64,000 nt of DNA from Nocardioides sp. Root240 (GTDB lineage Bacteria; Actinomycetota; Actinomycetes; Propionibacteriales; Nocardioidaceae): positions 288,183 to 352,182 of the forward strand of contig NZ_LMIT01000013.1 of assembly GCF_001428825.1 (NCBI RefSeq), in the 5' to 3' direction. The notes below the pieces were generated by a model that was given only the letters and a program-made list of their open reading frames with translations, did no database searches and was not told where the DNA came from. The translations under genes and the position numbers were made by a program. Positions 35,008 through 43,250 of the stretch are shown piece by piece; the first letter of the stretch is position 1, and each line of letters starts with the position of its first letter.

Positions 35008-36657
35008 TCAGCGGCTGACGTCCAGGTCGAGCGTGGTCACCGGACTGGTGAACGCGTCGACCCGGACGCTCACCTGCAGCTGCCACCGGCCGGCGGTCGG
35101 GAACACCACGTCGGCGACGAAGGTGCCCGCGCCGCTGGGCACCACGGTGACGGCACCGAGGTCGACCGTGTCGTTGCGCAGCGCGACCGCGGGGGCGTCG
35201 TAGAGGTCGAGGGGGTCGCCGGCCAGGTCCTGCACCTGCACGATCAGCCGGCGCTGCAGGCCGGTGCCGCTGTCGAGGACCGCGAGCACCTTGAGGTCGT
35301 CGGAGGCGATGCCGGAGACGACCCCGGTGTCGGCGGTGGCGGGCTGGGCCGGCGCCTCTCCGCCCGGCGGCTTCTGGGTGAGGAAGCCGGTGACGCCGAG
35401 GACGGCGACCAGCAGCGCCGCCTCGGCCACGACGGTACGACGCACCAGTCCGCTCGCCCGCCGGCGGTCGTCGTGCCCGACCCCGTCGGTGACGCGCGGC
35501 ACCAGCCGGAAGCGGTTCCACGCGGCGATCGCGACGACCACCAGGACCAGGGCGACCTTCACCAGCAGCAGTCGGCCGTAGGTCTCCTCGACCAAGCGCG
35601 ACCACGAGCCGATGATGCGCCACCCCAGCAGGACGCCGGTCAGGGCGAGCGCGGCAAGCAGCCCCCCGGCGAGCGTCGAGAACCGGCTGAGCAGCAGCGC
35701 CGCGTCGCGGGCGCGGCCGGAGATCGCGGGCAGGGTGAGCGCGAGCCCGACCAGGCCCCCTAGCCAGACCGCGCCGGCGGTGAGGTGGAGCGCGTCGGTG
35801 ACGACGAGCAGCGTGGTGGGCTCGTAGGCACGGGTGTGGCCGACCAGTGCGGGTGACCAGACCGCGAGCGCGGTGACGAGGTCGACGACCAGCGACGAGC
35901 GCGCGAGGCCGGCGGCCCACACCGCGACGCCGAGCCCGGCCACCTGGAGTGCGAGCACCTGCAGGTCGTCCTGCACCAGCGCCGGGTCCAGGGCGTCCAG
36001 GGTGAGGATCCCGCCGGCGCCGGTGCCCAGCTGGTAGGCCCCCGCCAGCGGTACGGCGGCCGCCGCGGCGAGCACGGCCACCAGCGCGCTCGCGCGGAGC
36101 GTGCGGAGCAGCCGGCGTCGTACCGGGTCGGGGAGACGGACGCCGCGGGCCGTCCACGCGAGGAAGACCGCGAGCCCGCCGGCGAGGAGCAGCGCGGCGT
36201 AGTCCAGGCCGTGCACGACGGCCTGGATGGTGGGCACGGCACCGGGATCGGTGGGGCCGAGCTTCGGTGCCTCGACCTTCGGGCTGGGTGCGCCGATGTG
36301 GAAGGTCAGCGAGCCCGCGATGGGGTGGCCGTCGGAGGAGACGACGCGCCAGGTGACGACGTAGGTGCCGTCGTCGAGGTCGCCGGGCAGCTCGGCGACC
36401 ACCTCGGTGTCCTTGGCCGAGGCGTCCACGTCGACCTGGTCGCCGGCAGCGTCGAAGGCCAGCACGCCCTTCGGGACCAGCTGGACCGGCTCGTCGAAGG
36501 TGAAGGTGACCTGGTCCGGGGCGCTCGCCAGGACCGCGCCCTCCGCCGGGTCCGTCGAGACCAGCGTGGCGTGCGCCGACGCCGGCGCCGCCAGCCCGAG
36601 CACCGCGACCGCGGCGAGCAGGAGGGCGGCGACGAGCGCCGGCGCACGCTTCAGCAT
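35008..36657 (-). CDS. copper resistance protein, CopC-CopD fusion
   Basis: The 549-residue protein combines two units. A signal peptide (about 1-28) ends at ASA, so the mature protein begins with the CopC His (HATLVSTDPAEGAVL). The CopC beta barrel ends with SSDGHPIAGSLTFHIG near 115-130. A CopD membrane domain of about eight helices (about 160-440) follows, including HTRAYEPTT and TDALHLTAGAVWLGGLVG. A C-terminal beta domain of about 110 residues lies outside. The family mediates copper uptake or tolerance. YcnI is encoded 7 bases upstream on the same strand. Confidence 0.94.
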   Translation of the reverse strand: MLKRAPALVAALLLAAVAVLGLAAPASAHATLVSTDPAEGAVLASAPDQVTFTFDEPVQLVPKGVLAFDAAGDQVDVDASAKDTEVVAELPGDLDDGTYVVTWRVVSSDGHPIAGSLTFHIGAPSPKVEAPKLGPTDPGAVPTIQAVVHGLDYAALLLAGGLAVFLAWTARGVRLPDPVRRRLLRTLRASALVAVLAAAAAVPLAGAYQLGTGAGGILTLDALDPALVQDDLQVLALQVAGLGVAVWAAGLARSSLVVDLVTALAVWSPALVGHTRAYEPTTLLVVTDALHLTAGAVWLGGLVGLALTLPAISGRARDAALLLSRFSTLAGGLLAALALTGVLLGWRIIGSWSRLVEETYGRLLLVKVALVLVVVAIAAWNRFRLVPRVTDGVGHDDRRRASGLVRRTVVAEAALLVAVLGVTGFLTQKPPGGEAPAQPATADTGVVSGIASDDLKVLAVLDSGTGLQRRLIVQVQDLAGDPLDLYDAPAVALRNDTVDLGAVTVVPSGAGTFVADVVFPTAGRWQLQVSVRVDAFTSPVTTLDLDVSR

Positions 36658-36664
36658 CGCCGGA

Positions 36665-37420
36665 TCAGGCCTTCTTGCCCGAGCGGGCCAGGGCGAGGCC
36701 GCCCAGCGCGAGACCGCCGACACCGGCGACCAGGCCGCCGATCGCCAGGCCCTTGCCGTCCGAGCCGTCAGAGTCGTCGCCGGCGTCGCTCGCCTCGGCG
36801 TGCCCGTCCGCCTCGTCCGCCTCGTCCGCCTCGTCGTCCGACGCCGCCCCGTGGTGGCCCTCACCCGTCGCCGCGGTGATGGTGAACGCCGGCGCGGGGT
36901 GCTCCAGCGTCTCCGGGTCCTGGCCGTCGGCCGCGGTCTCGTTCCATGCCGTCTGGCCCTTCACGCAGGTCTGGATCACCGGGAAGGAAAGGCTCTTGCC
37001 CTCCTCGTCGGGCAGCTGGAGCGAGAGCTCCATCGTGTCGCGGTAGCCGTCCTCGAGCGGGGTCTTGGCGGTGTAGACGACCTGGCTGGTCCGCTCGGTG
37101 ATCTCGTTGCCGTCGTCGTCCTTGATCGGGTCGGCGAGCTGCTCGGTGACCTTCTTGATCGTCCAGCCCGGGTTCACCGTCGGCGTGACCGAGACGATGT
37201 CGTCGGGCAGCGCGATCGCGACCTCCTTGGTCGGGGATCCCTCGCAGCCGTGCGGGACGCTGAAGGTCAGCACGGCGTACCCGCCCGCAGCGGTCGTGTT
37301 CGGGGAGACCGACACGTGCGCGCTGGCAGCGCCGGCGCTGAGGGCGACGATGCCCAGCGCGGCGGTGCCGGCACCGAGGACGCGGACGGGGGTGGGCAGG
37401 GTGAAGCGTCGGTTCTGCAT
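36665..37420 (-). CDS. YcnI-family (DUF1775) copper-binding membrane-anchored protein
   Basis: The 251-residue protein has a signal peptide ending ASA at about 34, and the mature N-terminus starts HVSVSPNTTAAGGYAVLTFSVPHGCEG, the DUF1775/YcnI signature in which the first His and a conserved Trp (PGWTIKK) bind Cu(II). A charged, Asp/Glu/Ala-rich linker (about 190-218) leads to a C-terminal transmembrane helix and a KKA tail. It pairs with CopC-CopD, as in Bacillus ycnJI. A role in copper acquisition or delivery is likely. Confidence 0.93.
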   Translation of the reverse strand: MQNRRFTLPTPVRVLGAGTAALGIVALSAGAASAHVSVSPNTTAAGGYAVLTFSVPHGCEGSPTKEVAIALPDDIVSVTPTVNPGWTIKKVTEQLADPIKDDDGNEITERTSQVVYTAKTPLEDGYRDTMELSLQLPDEEGKSLSFPVIQTCVKGQTAWNETAADGQDPETLEHPAPAFTITAATGEGHHGAASDDEADEADEADGHAEASDAGDDSDGSDGKGLAIGGLVAGVGGLALGGLALARSGKKA

Positions 37421-37485
37421 GGTTCTTCTCTCTGTCTGAGGCGGTGTGGGCAGGCAGCAGCGACCCGCCCGGCACCCGACAGAGG

Positions 37486-38037
37486 TCAGGCCCGGGCGGT
37501 CGCCGGCACGACCACCGGCGGTCCGCGCGTCGGCGTCGCCGCGACGAGCCACGCCGAGCGGGGTACGACGAGCCGGGTCCGCGCGGGCAGGCGCGGGGCC
37601 GAGGGAACCGGCAGCACGCCGGTCCGGGCCCAGCCGAGCAGCACCTCGGTCGCCCGGCGGCGCAGCGACCACATCACTCCGGTGACCACCGCCGCGACGC
37701 CGTGGGCGGCGAGCATCGACGGGCTCAGGCCGAGCAGCATCGCGCCGTCGTGGCCGTGACCGGCGTGCGTGGCCGGGCTGAGCGCGACCAGCCAGGCGTG
37801 GCCCAGCACCTGCACCACGACGAGGGCCGGCAGCACCACGCGGATGCCGGCCCGGCGGCGCAGCACGGGGCCGCTGGCGGCGTACACGAGGGCGCCGAAG
37901 GCGGCGAGCCACAGCGGCTGGGGAACCTCTCCCCCGGCCGCCACGTGGGCGAGCACGAGGGCGGCCACGCTCTCGAGGCTGCCGAGCACCGCCGGGACCG
38001 CGACACGCTGGCGCGGGGTACGGCGGACGGTCAGCAC
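37486..38037 (-). CDS. membrane protein with a His-rich loop, copper-cluster associated
   Basis: The 183-residue protein has four likely transmembrane helices (about 15-37, 42-58, 66-86 and 105-122) and a His-rich loop HAGHGHDGAM at about 91-100. The C-terminal 50 residues are basic and proline-rich. It starts at a GTG and ends 65 bases before the YcnI gene on the same strand, so it is probably the first gene of the copper unit. The His cluster fits a metal link, but I do not recognise the family. Confidence 0.68.
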   Translation of the reverse strand: MLTVRRTPRQRVAVPAVLGSLESVAALVLAHVAAGGEVPQPLWLAAFGALVYAASGPVLRRRAGIRVVLPALVVVQVLGHAWLVALSPATHAGHGHDGAMLLGLSPSMLAAHGVAAVVTGVMWSLRRRATEVLLGWARTGVLPVPSAPRLPARTRLVVPRSAWLVAATPTRGPPVVVPATARA

Positions 38038-38205
38038 GGCCCCATCATGCCGGAGCGGTCCAGACCACGGCGCGCGGATCCCGGGGCACCGTCCTCGGTT
38101 CCGCTGTGCACGGTGAAAAGTTCCGCGTTCTCACCCGGCTGCCGGCCCCCGTCCCTAGCCTCGTCCCGCCCCCACGCCCCATCCGTACGACCCCAAAGGA
38201 CTCCG

Positions 38206-40287
38206 ATGGACAACAAGTTCACCCTCCTGTCACGGCAGCGGTGCCGGTGGGCGGCAGGGACCACCCTCGCCGTCGTGGCCGCCGGCAGCCCGCTGATGGT
38301 CGCCAACGCGGCCTACGCCGCCGGTACCGGCATCGTCAACGTCCACGTCACGGCGGGCACGGGCGCGCCCCTGTCCGGGCAGAGCGTCACGCTGTACAGC
38401 ACGGCGACCGGCAGCCCGGTCCAGACGGCGCACACCACGGACGGCTCCGGCGACACCAGCTTCACCGGGCTCGACGCAGGCGGCTACACCGCCAAGGTCG
38501 CGGCCAGCGCGAGCTTCCGCGAGGAGTACACCCCGGTCGTCGTGATCGACGGCGACGGCGACGTCGAGTACGCATCGGCCAGCCTGCTCGCCGTCGGGAT
38601 CACCCAGGGACGGCTCACCGGCACCGTGGCCAAGCCCGGGAACCGGCTCGACGCGGAGGTCCGCATCTTCCCGTCCACGGCCACCAACGCCAGCATCGCC
38701 AGCGGGGAGGTCGGCCCGGTGGCGTACGCCGGGGCGTACGACTACGACTACGACTACAACGACGTGGCCGAGGACGACTGGTCCACCAAGCTCCCCGCGG
38801 GCAGCTACAAGGTCCTGGTCGGCGACGACCGCTCCGGCGACACGGTCTGCCACGGCGACTTCTACGACGGCTACTGCGACGGCTGGGAGGAGCACACCCA
38901 GCAGGTCTGGGTCGGCTCCGGCGCCTCCAACGACGCCGACCACGCCGGTGTCGTGACCGTGACCGCCGGCCAGTCGACCGGCACGGCGAAGGTCACCTTC
39001 CCCGGGACGGTGACCCCGACGGCGCCCACCCGCGTCGGCGGCACCGTGACCGGTGCGGGCGGCGCCACGCTGGCCGACGTCCGGGTGCGCCTCTTCCAGC
39101 AGCAGGAGGACCTGAGCTGGAACCAGATCACCAGCGACTGGACCGGCTCGGACGGCACGTTCTCCTTCAGCACGATCTACGACTACGCCACCGAGACCGA
39201 GACCCCGCTCCCCGCCGGCGTCTACACGGTCTCCTTCGACGACAGCCGCGACGAGTACGGCGACGAGTTCTACGACGACAAGGCCACCGACTACCCGTAC
39301 TCGCCTCCCGAGGGCGTCACGACGCTCACCCTGGGAGCGACCGGTTCGCAGACCGCCAACGCCGCGCTCGCCCAGGTCGCGCTGGACAAGTCGAGCGGCC
39401 TGAACGGCAAGGTCACCGACGACATCGGCGTCGGGCACGCCGGTGAGATCTCGGTCTACGACACCTACGGCAACCGCGTCCTCGACTGGTCGACCCGTCG
39501 CGACGGCACCTGGTCGATCCCGGCCACCCAGCTCGCGCCCGGCAGCTACAAGGTCCGGGCGTACGACGACGTCGACATCAGCAGCTGGCTCGGCAGCACG
39601 GCGTACAGCCTGGCGACGACGTTCAAGGTCCCGGTGAAGGGGACGGCCACCACCGGCAACAGCAACCTGAAGCGCTGGGGCTCGATCGGCGGCACCCTGT
39701 CCTTCGCCGCCACGGCCGGCACCGACACGAGCGAGTCGTGGATCACGCTGTACGACGCGGACGGCGAGCGGGTCGACAGCACCGAGGCCACCAGCAACGG
39801 CAGCTACACCTTCGGCCACCAGCGCCCGGGCACCTACTACGTCGGCGCGACCGGTTGGCGCTACAGCTCCTTCGACGAGAGCGACCTCCAGGTCAGCCGG
39901 GTGGAGTACATCAAGCAGTTCTGGAAGGCGAAGTTCACCCTCGCGACGGCCACGCCGATCGCTGTCGGCTCGGGCGGCAAGGTCACGGGCGTCAACATCG
40001 CGCTCGGACGCACGCTCAAGGCGATCGCGCTGCCCAGCATCGTCAAGCCCAGCTCGGTCGTGGTGGGCACGATCCTGAAGTCGAAGGTCGGCACGTGGAA
40101 CGTGCGGACGGGCGTCACCTACAAGTACGAGTGGCGGCGCGGCACGGTCGTCGTCGGTCGCGCGTCGAGCTACAAGACGGTCAAGGCCGACAAGGGCAAG
40201 ACGCTGACCCTGCGGGTCATCGCGTCGGACTCGAGCGGCCGGTTCCTGACCGGGAACGCCACCAGCGCGGGCGTCAAGGTCTCCTGA
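38206..40287 (+). CDS. large secreted protein of repeated Ig/CarboxypepD-like beta domains
   Basis: The 693-residue protein has a signal peptide (about 1-38, AANAAYA region) and about five to six beta-sandwich repeats. They share the pattern G-S-V-T-V-Y ... T-D-G-S-F-x-F ... L-x-A-G-x-Y-x-V, as in SpaA/CarboxypepD_reg-like domains. An acidic stretch YDYDYDYND at about 177-186 and other Asp-rich loops could bind calcium. The last 90 residues form a different beta domain (TLKAIALPSIVKPSSVVVGTILKSKVGTW). No LPXTG or other sortase signal is present, so it is probably released or wall-associated. AAAGGA precedes the ATG. A perfect terminator follows. Confidence 0.75.
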   Translation: MDNKFTLLSRQRCRWAAGTTLAVVAAGSPLMVANAAYAAGTGIVNVHVTAGTGAPLSGQSVTLYSTATGSPVQTAHTTDGSGDTSFTGLDAGGYTAKVAASASFREEYTPVVVIDGDGDVEYASASLLAVGITQGRLTGTVAKPGNRLDAEVRIFPSTATNASIASGEVGPVAYAGAYDYDYDYNDVAEDDWSTKLPAGSYKVLVGDDRSGDTVCHGDFYDGYCDGWEEHTQQVWVGSGASNDADHAGVVTVTAGQSTGTAKVTFPGTVTPTAPTRVGGTVTGAGGATLADVRVRLFQQQEDLSWNQITSDWTGSDGTFSFSTIYDYATETETPLPAGVYTVSFDDSRDEYGDEFYDDKATDYPYSPPEGVTTLTLGATGSQTANAALAQVALDKSSGLNGKVTDDIGVGHAGEISVYDTYGNRVLDWSTRRDGTWSIPATQLAPGSYKVRAYDDVDISSWLGSTAYSLATTFKVPVKGTATTGNSNLKRWGSIGGTLSFAATAGTDTSESWITLYDADGERVDSTEATSNGSYTFGHQRPGTYYVGATGWRYSSFDESDLQVSRVEYIKQFWKAKFTLATATPIAVGSGGKVTGVNIALGRTLKAIALPSIVKPSSVVVGTILKSKVGTWNVRTGVTYKYEWRRGTVVVGRASSYKTVKADKGKTLTLRVIASDSSGRFLTGNATSAGVKVS

Positions 40288-40309
40288 CCGCCTCCGCCGC
40301 CCGCTGATC

Positions 40310-40344
40310 GAGGGACCTCCCGCCGGACCGGCGGGAGGTCCCTC
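40310..40344 (+). terminator. strong intrinsic terminator
   Basis: GAGGGACCTCCCGCC (40310-40324) and GGCGGGAGGTCCCTC (40330-40344) form a perfect 15-bp stem with loop GGACC. It begins 22 bases after the secreted protein's stop codon and is followed by TCCCCTTCCT, pyrimidine-rich but not a true U-tract. Confidence 0.85.
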
Positions 40345-40385
40345 TCCCCTTCCTGCCCTTCACCGACTGCTGGGAGAGTCGTCCC

Positions 40386-42200
40386 GTGACCACACCGCCC
40401 CGCCTGCGCCACCCGGTCTTCGTGGTCGCCGCGCCGCACTCCGGCGCCGAGACGCTGGTCGCCGCCCTCAGCGGGTACGACGGCACGTCCGCCCTGGCGC
40501 TCGCGGAGCCGCTGGCCGCCGTACCGCGGCTGTTGCCGGCGGAGCGGGGGTGGGACACGGCGCGGCTCGGCATCCAGGACGCCCGCCCCGCGGTCGTGGC
40601 CCAGCTCGAGGAGGCCTGGCAGGTCGCCCCGGACACGCGGCTGGTGGCCTCCTGGCCGGACGCTGCCCTGCAGGTGCGCTTCCTGCGCGCGGCCTGGCCC
40701 GACGCCCGCTTCGTCTTCGTGCAGCGCGACCCGCTCGAGGCCCTCGCCGGGTCGCTCGCCGCCTGGGAGTCCGGTACGACGGGCGCGACTCCCCTGCCCG
40801 GCTGGACCGGCCCGGCATGGACCGGCCCGCTCACCCCCGAGTGGCGCGGCCTCGCCGGCGCCGACGCCGCCACGGTCGTGGCGGACCAGTGGCGGCGCGT
40901 GGTCGACCTGGCCCTCGACGACCTCGAGCGCCTGCCGCCGGGCGCGTGGACAGCGATCTCGCACCACGACCTGCGCGCCGAGCCCGAGCGGGTGCTCGCC
41001 GGCCTGGCCGAGTTCCTGCGCCTGCCCGCGCCGGAGGCGCCCCCCACCCTGCCACCCGACACGCCGGTGGCAGCCGTCGACGACCGGCTCCGGCCGGTGC
41101 TGCCCGCGGTCGCCGCAGCGGCACAGCGCGCCCGGGAGGCCCTCGACCGGCGCCCCGTCGGACGCCACCGGGAAGCACCCGACGCGGCGTACGCCAGCAC
41201 CTCCACGCCCAACTTCGCCGAGCTGCTCCGGCTCACCGGGAGCAGCCTGGTCGTGAGCACCTACCAGACCGGCCGGGTGGTGGTGATGCGCGAGCAGGAC
41301 GGCGGGCTCAACACCCACTTCAAGCACTTCGAGAAGCCGATGGGCATCGCCCACCACGGCCCCGTCCTCGCCCTCGGGACCCGCAGCGAGGTGATCACCT
41401 TCCGCAACGTGCCCGGCCTCGCCGACCGGGTCGGTGCGCAGCACGACGCGGTGTTCGTGCCACGCACCCGGCTGCACACCGGCGACATCCGGGTCCACGA
41501 CCTCGCCTGGGCAGGCAACGAGCTGTGGGCCGTCAACACCCGGTTCTCCTGCCTGGTCACCCTCGACGGTGTGCACAGCTTCGTACCCCGCTGGCGCCCG
41601 CCGTTCATCTCGGCCCTGGCGCCCGAGGACCGTTGCCACCTCAACGGACTGGCGGTCGTCGACGAGCGCCCCCGCTACGTGACGGCCCTCGGGACCACCG
41701 ACGCCGCCGGCGGCTGGCGCCCGGGGAAGGCCGACGGCGGCGTGGTGATGGACGTGACCACCGACGAGATCGTGTCGTCCGGGCTGTCGATGCCGCACTC
41801 CCCGCGCTGGTACCGCGACCGGCTCTGGGTCCTCGAGTCCGGGCAGGGCAGCCTGGTGACCGTCGACGTGACGACCGGCGAGCGGACCACGGTCGCCCAG
41901 CTCCCCGGCTTCACCCGCGGCCTGGCGTTCGCCGGGCGCTACGCGTTCATCGGCCTCTCGCAGGTCCGCGAGGCCGTCACCTTCGGCGGCATTCCCCTCA
42001 CCGCCCGGCTCGAGGACCGGCAGAGCGGCGTGTGGATCGTCGACATCGAGACCGGCGAGACGATGGGCTTCGTCCGCTTCGAGGACCGGGTCGAGGAGGT
42101 CTTCGACGTCGCGCTGCTGCCGGGCATGCGCTACCCCGAGCTCCTCGGCACCGACGACGAGCGGCTGGTCGACAGCTTCATGGTGCCGCCCGGCCACTGA
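40386..42200 (+). CDS. sulfotransferase fused to a TIGR03032/DUF4915 domain
   Basis: The 604-residue protein is a two-domain fusion. Residues about 1-255 look like a PAPS-dependent sulfotransferase, with a phosphate-binding loop FVVAAPHSGAETLVAAL near residue 12 and a second PAPS motif FVFVQRDPLEALAGS near 112. Residues about 265-604 match TIGR03032 (ASTSTPNFAELLRLTGSSLVVSTYQTGRVVVMR and WAVNTRFSCL), a six-bladed-propeller-like family of unknown function. The domains occur separately elsewhere. A joint role in modifying a sulfated surface glycan or peptide is inference only. The GTG at 40386 follows GGGAGAG. Confidence 0.83.
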   Translation: MTTPPRLRHPVFVVAAPHSGAETLVAALSGYDGTSALALAEPLAAVPRLLPAERGWDTARLGIQDARPAVVAQLEEAWQVAPDTRLVASWPDAALQVRFLRAAWPDARFVFVQRDPLEALAGSLAAWESGTTGATPLPGWTGPAWTGPLTPEWRGLAGADAATVVADQWRRVVDLALDDLERLPPGAWTAISHHDLRAEPERVLAGLAEFLRLPAPEAPPTLPPDTPVAAVDDRLRPVLPAVAAAAQRAREALDRRPVGRHREAPDAAYASTSTPNFAELLRLTGSSLVVSTYQTGRVVVMREQDGGLNTHFKHFEKPMGIAHHGPVLALGTRSEVITFRNVPGLADRVGAQHDAVFVPRTRLHTGDIRVHDLAWAGNELWAVNTRFSCLVTLDGVHSFVPRWRPPFISALAPEDRCHLNGLAVVDERPRYVTALGTTDAAGGWRPGKADGGVVMDVTTDEIVSSGLSMPHSPRWYRDRLWVLESGQGSLVTVDVTTGERTTVAQLPGFTRGLAFAGRYAFIGLSQVREAVTFGGIPLTARLEDRQSGVWIVDIETGETMGFVRFEDRVEEVFDVALLPGMRYPELLGTDDERLVDSFMVPPGH

Positions 42201-42208
42201 GGGTCGGA

Positions 42209-42220
42209 CACAATGGTCCG
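42209..42220 (+). promoter_or_regulatory. weak leaderless -10 candidate of the GrpB gene
   Basis: CACAAT at 42209-42214 and 6 nt precede the GTG at 42221. The -10 match is poor at the first base, so this is less certain than the other leaderless candidates. Confidence 0.35.
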
Positions 42221-42763
42221 GTGCGCGTGACCGTCCTGCCCCACGACCCGGCCTGGCGCGCTGCGTTCGAGACCGTCCGGGCCGACCTCGCCGGCGCGCT
42301 GGCCGGCGTACCGGTGGCGGCGATCGAGCACGTCGGCAGCACGTCCGTGCCCGGGCTGGCGGCGAAGCCGATCCTCGACATCGACGTGGTGGTCGAGCGC
42401 GCGCACCTGGCCGCCGCGATCGCCGCCCTCGAGGCGGCCGGCTACACCCACGAGGGCGACAAGGGGGTGCCGGACCGGCACTTCCTGCGGGCGCACGAGG
42501 GTCCGGACCGGCACGTGTACGTGTGCGTGGCCGGCGCCCTGTCGCTGCGCAACCACCTCGCCGTGCGCGACACGCTGCGCGCGGACGACGAGCTGCGGGA
42601 CGCCTACGGCGCGGTGAAGCTCGCGCTCGCCGCGCAGGAGCTCGACGGCATCGAGGACTACATCGACGGCAAGAACGACATCGTCCAGCGGATCCTCACC
42701 GCTGCCGGGATCACGACCGACGACCGCGGCGCGATCCTCGCGGTCAACCGGAAGCCGTCGTAG
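42221..42763 (+). CDS. GrpB-domain protein (nucleotidyltransferase-like)
   Basis: The 180-residue protein has the GrpB/UPF0157 signature AIEHVGSTSVPGLAAKPILDIDVVV at about 28-52, in which the GST and DID elements resemble the active site of nucleotidyltransferase-fold enzymes, followed by HFLRAHEGPDRHVYVCV. The family's biochemical role is unsettled. It starts 20 bases after the fusion gene. Its 3' end overlaps the convergent HIT-like gene by 20 bases, with both stop codons inside the other frame. Confidence 0.9.
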   Translation: MRVTVLPHDPAWRAAFETVRADLAGALAGVPVAAIEHVGSTSVPGLAAKPILDIDVVVERAHLAAAIAALEAAGYTHEGDKGVPDRHFLRAHEGPDRHVYVCVAGALSLRNHLAVRDTLRADDELRDAYGAVKLALAAQELDGIEDYIDGKNDIVQRILTAAGITTDDRGAILAVNRKPS

Positions 42764-43250
42764 CGGCCAGCTCCGCGTCGATCGCGGCGACCAGCTCGGC
42801 GCGCAGCTCGTCGTGCTGCGGCCCCAGCCCGTGCCGGGCGACGTCGACCCGCTGCTCCCAGTGGTGCAGGGCGGCGGGCCAGCGCACGAGGTCCTCGGGC
42901 TCCCACTGGTAGCGCGGGGTGACGTGGGCGTGCAGGAAGGCGTCGGTGTTGCCCTGGATCTCGAGGTTGATCCGCCGGAACGCCGGGTCGCGCCGCGCGC
43001 AGACGGCGGCGACCGCCCGGCCGAGCAGCGCCATGTCGGCGAGGAAGGCCAGCTGGTCCTCGACCGCGAGGTCGGTGAGCTGGTCGGCCTCGGGGTCGTC
43101 GGTGATCAGCACGCAGTAGCCGGGCAGGTGCTGCACGTCGCCGATCACCGCGAAGCCCGCGGTGAGCCGGCGCAGCACGGTCGGGTTCGTCCCGGCGAGC
43201 GCCGAGCCGACCCGGTCGACGCGGAAGTCCGTCATGCCCTGGTCGGTCAT
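42744..43250 (-). CDS. HIT-superfamily nucleotide hydrolase-like protein
   Basis: The 168-residue protein carries a HIT-like C-terminal signature: NLEIQGNTDAFLHAHVTPRYQWEP at about 99-122, where HAHVTPR resembles the His triad region, and an N-terminal part with GDVQHLPGYCVLI. Members cleave AppppA or nucleotide conjugates. The third His of the canonical HxHxH is replaced, so it may be a variant without standard activity. The ATG overlaps the rodA stop (ATGA), making it the last gene of the mre-rodA operon. Confidence 0.8.
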   Translation of the reverse strand: MTDQGMTDFRVDRVGSALAGTNPTVLRRLTAGFAVIGDVQHLPGYCVLITDDPEADQLTDLAVEDQLAFLADMALLGRAVAAVCARRDPAFRRINLEIQGNTDAFLHAHVTPRYQWEPEDLVRWPAALHHWEQRVDVARHGLGPQHDELRAELVAAIDAELAATTASG

